Positions 16,437 through 25,500 of a stretch of 32,634 nucleotides of DNA are shown piece after piece. The stretch's first letter is position 1, and each line of letters begins with the position of its first letter. A program made the translations under genes and the position numbers. This DNA is from Fuerstiella sp. (GTDB lineage Bacteria > Planctomycetota > Planctomycetia > Planctomycetales > Planctomycetaceae), in contig JAKVAY010000077.1 of the NCBI GenBank assembly GCA_022447185.1, forward strand, positions 1-32,634. Reading direction: 5' to 3'. The notes under the pieces are model-generated. The model was not told where the DNA came from, did not search any database, and was given only the letters and a program-made list of their open reading frames with translations.

Positions 16437-18320
16437 ATGAAAGTGATCGCTGTTCTCACGTCTGCTGCCGTTTTTGCTTTTGGATTGTCCGTGTCGACTG
16501 CATCAGCAGAAGTGACGATCTCGGTGAATTACGGTCCGGTGAACGGAGTTCTGCTCGAAAGAGATGGTCACCGACTGGCAGTGTATGGCTGGGCGCCCGA
16601 TGACGCCTCCGGTGTCGATCATCTTCTGCTGGCACACGGGCGTCGGGATGTTGTCTGGAAAGCAATGCCACTGATCAAATCGGGCGCCAAGGTGACTGCT
16701 CCCAACCGCGAACGCTTCGGACTGGAAAAACCGGCGAATTTCTGGAACGAATTCACAACCGGTCGATTTCACGATTACGCTCAGCAGTCCACGAAAATTC
16801 TTCCTGCCGGCATTCCTGTCGACCGATGGGTGAATGACGGTGACACAATCGAATGGCAGGGGCTCACGTTTCGTGCGGTTGAAACGCCTGGGTACACTCG
16901 GGGATCCGTTTCCTGGCTGACAGAAGTAGACGGCAGAACGATCGCATTTACGGGCGATCTGATTTATGGAGACGGGCAGATCCTGGATCTGTATAGTTTT
17001 CAGGATGCGATCCCGGATGCTCAAATTCGGGGCTACCACGGCTATGGATCGCGTCTGGCGGATCTGGTGACCAGTTTACAGCGAATTGCAGCCGAAAAGC
17101 CGGACCAGATCATTCCCGCTCGCGGACCCGTCATTCACAACCCTCAGAAAGCCATCGAAGTTCTGGTCCACAGAGTCCAGGAGTTATATCGCAATTATCT
17201 TTCCACCAACGCACTGCACTGGTACTTCAAGGAAGACCGTATGCGGTTGTGTGGTGAGCGTGTGTTGGGAAAAGGTGCGGACGTTGAACTGATGCCGTAT
17301 TCTCACCACGAGCAGACTCCCTCGTGGGTTTTCGAAAATGGGACCAGCCGACTTCTGATCTCTGAGAGTGGCAACGCATTTCTTCTGGACTGCGGTTATC
17401 AGCGAATCATCGATGAGGTGAAACAGCTGATCACTCAGGGAATCATTAAAAAAGTGGAAGGTATTTTCGTAACGCACTTTCACGATGACCATGCCGACAT
17501 GGTCCAGGTCGCCGCCGAAGCCCTGAAGTGTCCCGTCTATGCCATGAGCGAATATGCGGACCTGCTGGCGAAACCGGAGGCGTATCATCTTCCGGCGATG
17601 ACGGCCAATCCGATCAGGGATATCGAAATTCTGCAGGACGGCCATCAGCTCAAATGGCACGAGTTCCAGTTCACCTTTCATTTCTACCCTGGCCAGACGT
17701 GGTACCACGGTGCTCTGTTTGCCAGAAAAGCTGAACAGAAACCGATTTTTTTTATCGGAGATTCTTTCGCGCCTTCCGGGCTGGACGACTATTGCGTGCT
17801 CAATCGCAATCTGGTGCATGAAGATTCGGGATACCTGTTATGTCTGAAGAAACTGCGAGCCATCGATGAACCGTACTGGCTCGTCAACGAACATATTCCG
17901 TTCGTATTTTCATTCACGGATGATGAACTGGACTTCCTGGAAACTCGATATCGCGAGCGGATCGCGATCCTGCGGGAATTGTTTCCCTGGGATGATCCGA
18001 ATTACGGAATCGACGAGCAGTGGGCCGTGCTTTACCCACATGGTGTCACAATTGCTGCGGGAGAGACACTGAACCTTGAAATGCGGATCACGAATCATTC
18101 TCCGGTTGAGCGAACCTTCATCGTGACTCCGCACGTACCGGACGACTGGAAACTGGCTCAGTCCACTGTCACGCTGCATCTGCCACCGCGACTATCAGGG
18201 ACTGTTAGTATTCCGGTGACAGCTTCATCGGCGAGCGGTCGGTTTGTGCTGACCGCTGACGTTGCCAGTGACGGCATGGAATTTGTCGAATGGGCAGAGG
18301 CCGTAATCGCGGTGCAGTGA
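16437..18320 (+). CDS. Secreted tandem metallo-beta-lactamase-fold protein
   Basis: The start at 16437 gives a signal peptide (MKVIAVLTSAAVFAFGLSVS, cleavage near ASA, residue 24) and has TTGAGG 7 bases upstream. The 627-residue protein contains two MBL-fold domains. The first (about 30-245) is degenerate: the HxHxDH site reads H67-G-R69-R-D71-V72, the TPGHT segment is TPGYT, and the last His is replaced (ARGP); only FTGD is intact. The second (about 285-500) has H347-F-H349-D-D351-H352, H424, D442 (IGDSF) and H486, a full dinuclear metal site. Residues 530-627 form a beta-sandwich like the NPCBM/NEW3-type domains of carbohydrate enzymes. It is likely a periplasmic or extracellular hydrolase; substrate unknown, possibly a lactone or ester. 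Its stop TGA shares one base with the next start (TGATG). Confidence 0.85.
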   Translation: MKVIAVLTSAAVFAFGLSVSTASAEVTISVNYGPVNGVLLERDGHRLAVYGWAPDDASGVDHLLLAHGRRDVVWKAMPLIKSGAKVTAPNRERFGLEKPANFWNEFTTGRFHDYAQQSTKILPAGIPVDRWVNDGDTIEWQGLTFRAVETPGYTRGSVSWLTEVDGRTIAFTGDLIYGDGQILDLYSFQDAIPDAQIRGYHGYGSRLADLVTSLQRIAAEKPDQIIPARGPVIHNPQKAIEVLVHRVQELYRNYLSTNALHWYFKEDRMRLCGERVLGKGADVELMPYSHHEQTPSWVFENGTSRLLISESGNAFLLDCGYQRIIDEVKQLITQGIIKKVEGIFVTHFHDDHADMVQVAAEALKCPVYAMSEYADLLAKPEAYHLPAMTANPIRDIEILQDGHQLKWHEFQFTFHFYPGQTWYHGALFARKAEQKPIFFIGDSFAPSGLDDYCVLNRNLVHEDSGYLLCLKKLRAIDEPYWLVNEHIPFVFSFTDDELDFLETRYRERIAILRELFPWDDPNYGIDEQWAVLYPHGVTIAAGETLNLEMRITNHSPVERTFIVTPHVPDDWKLAQSTVTLHLPPRLSGTVSIPVTASSASGRFVLTADVASDGMEFVEWAEAVIAVQ

Positions 18321-20254
18321 TGAATCTGCGACATGACAGGGTGTCACCGTTGTCACCGACACGAGAATTCCGGCATCGGCGAATGGCCACAGTGCTGTGG
18401 TCCGTTGTCTTGATGTTGCTTCTCTCCGGCAGCCCGTCATGTGTCTTCGCAGCCCATCCCGTGTCGGTTACTCGAACGCTCGTCTACGTGGCTCACGACC
18501 GGGTTGATGTGACGATCGAGGTCTTTCTGGAAGACCTGTATCTGTTTCATAATCTCAGGCCCGACGAAACTGATTATTTGGACACTGCAACCATTCGACG
18601 AGGAATGGAACTGCATCGCGAGTTTGTCGCCACACGGTTCCTGATTCAGGACGCGGAAGGATTAATACGGCAATCGGATAACCCGCCGAAAGTCACTGCC
18701 GACGTTCCGGATGATGGAGTATCTCTGGCGGAACTGATGGCTCACAAGCTGACGTTTGAAATGCAGTACAGCTTCGATGCGCCGCCGGAGTTTCTGACGT
18801 TTGAACAAAGATTTACGGATGCAGACGGAGTACTGCCGTCTGAAATGCAGCTGCAGGTCCGGCCGCAAAATGCAGACGAAACGATCAGTAAGGCTTTGGT
18901 CCCGCACTCGCCCGAAACAATTCGGTTCGACTGGACCAGTCCGCCGTTGTCGAAGGATGCGTCTCAGCAGGAACGCGAACGGTGGGCGACACAACAACAG
19001 GAAGCAACTCTTGGAATTACCAGTTACAGTTCGGTCTATTCGTTTCTGTACATCGAGGATCATGAAGTCCGCCATGAGATCCTGATTCCGTTACTGACAC
19101 TGGAACAGAGCCTGCCACTGGACCGTGAACAGACTGATTTCCTGACCGTCTCCGAACAGGACACTTTTCGACCGCTGATTGAGAAATTCTTTGCACTGGG
19201 TAATCCGGTCGAAGTCGACGGAGTGCGTCCGGCACCGATCGTCGAACGCTGCGATTTCTACGGTGTCGACTTTCTCGATTTGGCTCAATTGACAGAGCGA
19301 AAGCCAGTGGCGATGTCGAGCGCTCGAGTGGGAATTATCTTAACGTATCCCCTTGTGGCAGCTCCCCGAAACATCAGACTGACATGGGATCGATTTAATA
19401 AAGCGCTGTGGACCATCAATATGGTCGTATTTTCAGAAGACGCAGATTTTCGGAAGACGTTGTCTCGAATCGGGTCGAACAATGTCTTTGAATGGAATTC
19501 ACCGAATGACTCCTCTGTGACACAGGAACGGGTTCCGGCACCGGTCGTTGCAGAACTCCCCAAACTCCCCACGATTCGTTTGCCCGTCTTAACGCTGATC
19601 CTGCTGGCGACAGTTCTGGCGTCAGTGCTTCGACTGTATCGCGGTCTATTCAGCCGAACAGCGATGTGGATAACCATGTGCCTGATGTGTGGCGCAGCCG
19701 TGGTATGGGGCTTTGACGCCGGCTCTTTGACAATGCGATGGGGATCACCACAGGAAATTTCAGATGACGAGGCCAGACAAGTCGTTACGAAGCTCCTCTC
19801 CAATGTCTACGACGCCTTTCGCTTTCGAGGTGAGGACGAAGTCTACGATGCATTGGCCGTCAGTACCTCCGGCGATTTACTTCAGGATCTGTACCTGCAG
19901 ATTCAGCAGAGTCTCAGGATGACAGAGCAGGGTGGTGCAGTCGCGCGAGTGAAGCAGGTCGACGTCATCGAAACGGACAGGAAAGCCGTGATACCGAAAG
20001 GCGACTCACCGCCATCAGGCTATGCTTTCACCTGCCTTTGTCGCTGGAACATTTCCGGCACTGTCGAGCACTGGGGACACATCCATGAACGCATCAACCA
20101 GTTTCAGGCCAGCTTTCTGGCAGAACCTGTTCCGGTGCGGCAAAAGACTGCAACTTCCTCAATGCGTTACTGGAAGTTGACCGGGATGAACATTGTCGAC
20201 AGCAAGCGTGTGCACTTTGAAACGCGGCTCCGAAACCTGACATCATCCCGGTGA
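18320..20254 (+). CDS. Membrane-anchored protein of unknown function
   Basis: I do not recognise this 644-residue protein. The start at 18320 overlaps the previous stop by one base, so translational coupling with the tandem MBL gene is likely; the ATG at 18383 would be an alternative just before the hydrophobic segment. A signal peptide or anchor covers about residues 22-45 (VLWSVVLMLLLSGS...FAAHP). A beta-rich extracytoplasmic region follows (about 46-415), with the start AHPVSVTRTLVYVAHDRVDV slightly reminiscent of the periplasmic part of HupE/UreJ-like proteins. Two helices (about 419-440 and 446-466) then lead to a C-terminal domain of about 175 residues. Residue content shows no catalytic motif. 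The coupling to an exported hydrolase suggests a shared job at the membrane; nothing more can be said. Confidence 0.8.
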   Translation: MNLRHDRVSPLSPTREFRHRRMATVLWSVVLMLLLSGSPSCVFAAHPVSVTRTLVYVAHDRVDVTIEVFLEDLYLFHNLRPDETDYLDTATIRRGMELHREFVATRFLIQDAEGLIRQSDNPPKVTADVPDDGVSLAELMAHKLTFEMQYSFDAPPEFLTFEQRFTDADGVLPSEMQLQVRPQNADETISKALVPHSPETIRFDWTSPPLSKDASQQERERWATQQQEATLGITSYSSVYSFLYIEDHEVRHEILIPLLTLEQSLPLDREQTDFLTVSEQDTFRPLIEKFFALGNPVEVDGVRPAPIVERCDFYGVDFLDLAQLTERKPVAMSSARVGIILTYPLVAAPRNIRLTWDRFNKALWTINMVVFSEDADFRKTLSRIGSNNVFEWNSPNDSSVTQERVPAPVVAELPKLPTIRLPVLTLILLATVLASVLRLYRGLFSRTAMWITMCLMCGAAVVWGFDAGSLTMRWGSPQEISDDEARQVVTKLLSNVYDAFRFRGEDEVYDALAVSTSGDLLQDLYLQIQQSLRMTEQGGAVARVKQVDVIETDRKAVIPKGDSPPSGYAFTCLCRWNISGTVEHWGHIHERINQFQASFLAEPVPVRQKTATSSMRYWKLTGMNIVDSKRVHFETRLRNLTSSR

Positions 20255-20636
20255 CTCTGAAGAAACCCAAGTGGTGCCGCCTGTGATTTCCGTTGCAACT
20301 CCAGCAGATCAACTCTGCGCCATGCCCGCCGATTCCTGTTCGTCCGATTGAATTTTGATTCTCTCTGTGGTCCCATTTATTTGTAATGAGTCTGATTCGA
20401 AGGAGAATCTGCAGTCCGTATTGCTCGAAGTGACGTCATTCTCCGGGTGTCGTGTTCGGTCAGGTATTTCTGCCTGACGAATTTGATCAACTGATAAGTA
20501 TTTGCAACATGCGCGGTGAATCTGTCTCTTTGCATGCAGTGTTTTGACCAATGTGTGAATCATCCGGGACGGGGACACGTAGCGCGAGGAGTCTTCCGGA
20601 TTCAGACGATTCCATAAATGCGGTGGTAACGATTCA
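20255..20636. other. Intergenic region
   Basis: These 382 bases separate the coupled MBL/membrane-protein pair from the next plus-strand gene, which thus probably has its own promoter here. A minus-strand frame (20683-20309) overlaps the next gene and looks spurious. I see no hairpin, repeat or RNA gene. Confidence 0.5.
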
Positions 20637-22451
20637 ATGCGGCAATTCGTGTGCATACTGGCGTTCGGCATCTCTGGCCTCATTCAGACCGCCAGTTCCG
20701 GTCTGGGCGGACACCCTGTGACGATTGATCAGCCGATGTCGCCGCCGAACTGGGCACTTCTGGAGCGTGAGTTACTGCGCGCGAATACTACGGCATGTCG
20801 GGAGTTTTTTGATCGATATTTTGACGAGCGTGGATTTCTACTTTGCGTCGAACGCTGGGGGGCCGATGACGGCCCTGACGACGCTATCGAGAATATGATC
20901 TATTGGCCAATTCTGCACGCTGTCGGCGCATCGGATTCAATTCTGGAGATGTACAAAAAAGCGTGGGAGGGACATCTGCGGCAGTACACGGCGGCCAAAA
21001 CCGTTGAAGTCCCGTTTGCCCGTGACGGAATGTACTACAAAGAATTTCCCGTCATGTTCGATTGGCTGCACCACGCAGAAGGATTGACTGTCTTTTGCCT
21101 GCAGGGACTGTCCGACCCATACGATCACCGATTCCAAAAGCGAGCACGGCGTTTCTCCGGGTTTTATATGGGCGACGATCCTCAGGCACAGAACTATGAC
21201 CCGAAATACAAAATCATCCGCAGTATGTTCAATGGCAGCCGTGGTCCGATGTTGCGCAAAGCAACGGCGCTGGACTGGGCCGGTGATCCGATTGAAGTCG
21301 AAAACCGGTTTGTTCTTGGTCATGGTGAACAGAGCTATGAAGAAGTGCTCGCGCATTTCAGGGACTACAACGATGTCGCCGGTGACCATCCGGCAAATTT
21401 GCTCTCCACTGCTCTGGCGCTCAATGCCTACATGATTGATCACGAACCGATATACAAAGCGTGGGTTCTGGAGTACGTGGAGGCCTGGCGAGATCGAATG
21501 ATCGAAAACGGCAACGTGATTCCCAGCAACATCGGTCTGGACGGCAAAATCGGTGGTGCTGCCGATGGCAAATGGTACGGTGGAGTCTACGGCTGGGGAT
21601 TCACGGTGGAAGGAGTGGGCGAATCCTCCGGTCCGTCTCATCGACAGACGTTTGACCGAGGATTTCAGGGATTCCTGAATGCGGTTCTGTTGACCGGCGA
21701 TCGCAGCCTGCTCGATCCCTGGCGGAAACAAATGGACACAGTTAATTCCAACAAACGCGTTGTGAATGGCACGACGCTGTATCCTCACAAGTACGGCGAT
21801 GACGGCTGGTACAATTTTCAGCCTCAGCCTTACAGCGCGGGAGCCACAGGAATCTATTACGTGTCAATGCAGGATGAGGATTTTCGACGCGTCGCCACAA
21901 ATCCGTGGTTCGATTATCTGCATGGTACGAATCCTCAATACCCCGAGCACGCACTGAGGAGCGACTTTGAGCACATTCGGGGGCGGGTCGCCGGAATGCG
22001 CTCCGACACGACAACTCCCGACACGCGACTTTCTGACGATCCTTTAAAATACACCCCGGCCGCCGTTCGATCGCTGACCGAACTGATGCTGGGTGGCATG
22101 TATCCTGCCCGCACAGGAATGGTTTTGCATTGCCGGTTGCGCTATTTCGACCCAATTCGGCGGCGGGCCGGTGTTCCGGAGCACGTTGCTGCACTGGTTG
22201 AAAAAATGACGAGCGATGAAGTCGTGGTGACTCTGGTGAATACCAGTCCGATTGATTCCTGCAAAATCGTGGTGCAGGCTGGTGGCTATGCGGAGCACCA
22301 GTTCATGTCTGTGGAAATCGGCGGACGCGAACAAAGCATCGATGCTTCACATTTTTCAGTCGAGCTCGCTCCCGGTGCAGGCGACCGAATGAAGCTGAAA
22401 ATGCAGCGTTACGTCAACCAGCCCACACTGCGGTTTCCGTGGGATCAGTGA
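20637..22451 (+). CDS. Exported protein, probable alpha/alpha-toroid fold, function unknown
   Basis: This 604-residue protein starts with a signal peptide (MRQFVCILAFGISGLIQTAS). The rest is rich in amphipathic helices and aromatic residues, with blocks such as ERWGADDGPDDAIENMIYWP, EFPVMFDWLHHAEG, WYGGVYGWGFTVEG and DDGWYNFQPQPYSAGATG. Such composition and length fit an (alpha/alpha)n toroid like those of polysaccharide lyases and many glycoside hydrolases, with a beta-sandwich of about 100 residues at the C-terminus (EVVVTLVNTSPIDSCKIVV...). I believe similar proteins of unknown function occur in Planctomycetes and Verrucomicrobia, but I cannot assign a catalytic pair. The acidic cluster WGADDGPDD near the N-terminus would be a place to look. 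It is convergent with the giant fusion gene 91 bases away. Confidence 0.8.
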   Translation: MRQFVCILAFGISGLIQTASSGLGGHPVTIDQPMSPPNWALLERELLRANTTACREFFDRYFDERGFLLCVERWGADDGPDDAIENMIYWPILHAVGASDSILEMYKKAWEGHLRQYTAAKTVEVPFARDGMYYKEFPVMFDWLHHAEGLTVFCLQGLSDPYDHRFQKRARRFSGFYMGDDPQAQNYDPKYKIIRSMFNGSRGPMLRKATALDWAGDPIEVENRFVLGHGEQSYEEVLAHFRDYNDVAGDHPANLLSTALALNAYMIDHEPIYKAWVLEYVEAWRDRMIENGNVIPSNIGLDGKIGGAADGKWYGGVYGWGFTVEGVGESSGPSHRQTFDRGFQGFLNAVLLTGDRSLLDPWRKQMDTVNSNKRVVNGTTLYPHKYGDDGWYNFQPQPYSAGATGIYYVSMQDEDFRRVATNPWFDYLHGTNPQYPEHALRSDFEHIRGRVAGMRSDTTTPDTRLSDDPLKYTPAAVRSLTELMLGGMYPARTGMVLHCRLRYFDPIRRRAGVPEHVAALVEKMTSDEVVVTLVNTSPIDSCKIVVQAGGYAEHQFMSVEIGGREQSIDASHFSVELAPGAGDRMKLKMQRYVNQPTLRFPWDQ

Positions 22452-22542
22452 CAGCCATTCAACAGTCCTGATGGTCAGGTCGAAATGTTCGGGGTAACAG
22501 CGACATCTTTCGCCTCTGGACACTATTCCCTGCATCAAACGT

Positions 22543-25500
22543 TCAAAGACTTTTTATCGGCACCAGCTGCAACGACTTCAAATCGATCATCACACCCGTA
22601 ATCCGGTCACGCGGACGTACGGCAAGTCGCTGAGCTCCCTCAGAAAGGTCCAGTATTCCAAATTTTTCCCGTTGATAGGTGTCCCCACTGCCGGTCGCGG
22701 CAACTTTGTGTACCAGGCTGCTGCTGCTGCATTCGATCACCATGGAATTTCCCGCGTTTTCCCGGTCACATGCCCACGTAGCCCACACTTCGTAACGTCC
22801 GCCACGGGCGACGTAAATCGGCCAGACAGCTCGGTCGTTCATGGTTTGCCAGTGTCCGAGACTGTCGTGCGTCCTGTCCACCATCAGCGTGTCCCCATAA
22901 ACTTCACATTCTGTTGCCAGCAGCAAAAAGGAATTGTCCTGTCCGGGACGGACACGCCGTACAAACCAGCCGCGCTGATTGGGCTCAACTTTTCGTGCAC
23001 CGGCCTGTCGCACATATGCGATTACGTCAGCCAGATCCTGCGTCTTCAGATCCTTCTCAAGTCCTTCGGGCATTGTTGATTTTGCGGTACTCCTGAGCAG
23101 TTCCAGTTCATTTCGCAGCAGCGAAACGCGTTCACCTTTGGGTGCCAGCAGTGTGATGCCCGCCCCGGTTTCCTCCGCAAGGATTCCGCTGTGAGTTTTT
23201 CCCGCGTCGGTGACCGCAACGTAATTGATATACTTTGATTCAACGTTACGGTTGGGATCCAGCACCGCGATCAACAGAGACTCAGGCGACTTATCTTTGA
23301 GCGATGCCAGATCAGGACCAACCTGGTGGCCGAAACCGTCAAGCTTGTGACAGGTCGAGCAGATTTTACGGTAAAGTTCTTTCCCGCGTTCCACATTCGG
23401 CGGCAGGGTGAGTGCGGAACGGAACTCTGTCACAACCTGGTGACGACCTGCGTCAACCACAGCGGAAAAAAGGTTTGTCGCGCGCTGTCGAATGGATTCC
23501 TCAGGATGATTGATCAACTGCCCGCGATGAGTCGCATTGATTTCGCCAACGGCGAATTGTTCATGTTCCACCGCCTCGAGAATCGCCGCTGACCAGACCG
23601 CTCGGCTGAACAGCACGTCGAGAACCTGTGAACGCAACTCGGGCCCCATTGAGTTCCATTCGGATAACAGCAGCGCGGGAATTTGCTCATCGTCCAGTTC
23701 GCCCAAACGCTGGACAGCGGCCAACTGGATTTGCCCCACATGACGAGGATGAAGCAAACCCGCAAGAATCTCTACGTCACTTTGTAGTCGTTTTTCTTCA
23801 CGAGCCATCAGTCGAATGGCGGCAAAGCGTTCGGTCTCATCGGCATTCTCGTCGACAGCAATTTGCGACGCTTTCCCGAACAGGCCGGACAGACGCGAGA
23901 ACGTCTCCTGAAATAAAACGTCGATTTCCAGACTGAAAGATTCCAACTGACGTTGACGTCGATGGTGGAGTGCCTCCAAAACCTCTGCCAGAGCGTTCAT
24001 TCTCCAGCTGGTGTTTTCGCCGGCCGGCGACTCCGCAATTCTGTCAAAGATCCTGTTCAAAACCTTTCGGTCGCCCAGCAAGGATCCCTGACGCAACAAA
24101 CGAACAATCAGTTCCTGATGTGGCACAGAAGCTGTCGGAAAATCGAGGACAACTTTAAGCACCTCACCGATGTTTTCAGAGTTCAGGGAACTGATGATGG
24201 CGGTGGACAGGTATTGATCGTCAGCACAGTTCTGTGCCAACTCAGCCAGGGCCAGACCAGCTCGTTTGTCGTTCCATTGGCCCAGCGAATAGGCAAGCTG
24301 TAACCGTACATGGGAATCGGTATCGGCCGTTCGTGCCTGCGTGGCAACAGCGACTTCCTCCGACTGATTCGCAAATCCTTCGGCGAGACGCACCGCATGC
24401 CGCCGCACGCCAGGATGGGAATCGGCAAGAGCCACCAGGACTGTACCGGCTTTCAGTGTCTTGAGGCCGTCCAGCGTACATAAAGCGTGGAGTCTCGCCT
24501 CAGGATGCTTTCCGGACACAACCATGGTTTCCAGCAGCGCAACAGCCGCGTCGTCCTTCCGATGAACCAGCAGGCGTTGAACCGTATCGCGCTGCCAGCC
24601 ACTGGGACTTTCCAGCATCTGCACCAGCTCGTCTGTATTCATCCTGTCGAAGCGAGGCATGCGGCGCAATGTTTTGTCGGCAGGATAGACACGATAGATG
24701 CGTCCTCGATCCTCTCCGGCGCGGACGGCCAGATCTTTCTGTAACTCCCTGGGAATATACTGCGTATGTTCAATCACCTCACGGTACATGTCAGCGATAT
24801 ACAGCGCCCCGTCGGGTCCGACTTTAATCATGGTCGGGCGAAACCAGTTGTCCCGCGAGGCGAGGAATTCAGATTGCTGCTCATCATCAGTACGGCGACT
24901 GTTAAACACGACGCCTTCAGCGGACATCACCTCCCGATGTATTAGGTTGTGCACCGGTTCACTGACGAATGAGTTGCCGGCAAACGCTTCACCAAAAATC
25001 TGATCACGGTACACAATCGAGCTGCAGGCAGATGTAAAATGGTCTGCTCCGTCCAGAAAATTAAACCGTGGCAGCGTACGACTCACGGGATAACAGGGAG
25101 ACGCTCCCGGCTTGACCGAGACCTGCCGACGACCTTCCGGCGCCACGACGTACGGGTTGCGGCGGAGATATCGGTCCTGAAACATGTACTGCCACATCGG
25201 GTGGCTGTTGTTGCTGCCAAACCAGTTGCCCCAGTCGTCTCGGCTGCGTCCGAATTGCGTGCTGCCCAGTTCTTTTTCAATCTCACCTACGTCGGGAAGA
25301 ATGCGAATATCGTGTCTCAGCAGATTGATCGACGTCCCGGTCCTGATCGATTTCACCCGTCCACCGCTGTCACCATTGGCACAGTAGACCCAGTTGTCCA
25401 GTCCCCAGGTGAACCCGTTGAGCCGGTGCTGCTGGTTTCCCTGCCCAAACCCGGTGAACAGGATTTCGCGGTGATCTGCACGTCCGTCACCGGTTGTGTC

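Noticed and set aside
20937..21788. 283-codon minus-strand frame inside the helical-toroid protein gene
   Set aside because: Antisense shadow of a gene with a signal peptide and consistent protein-like sequence on the plus strand.
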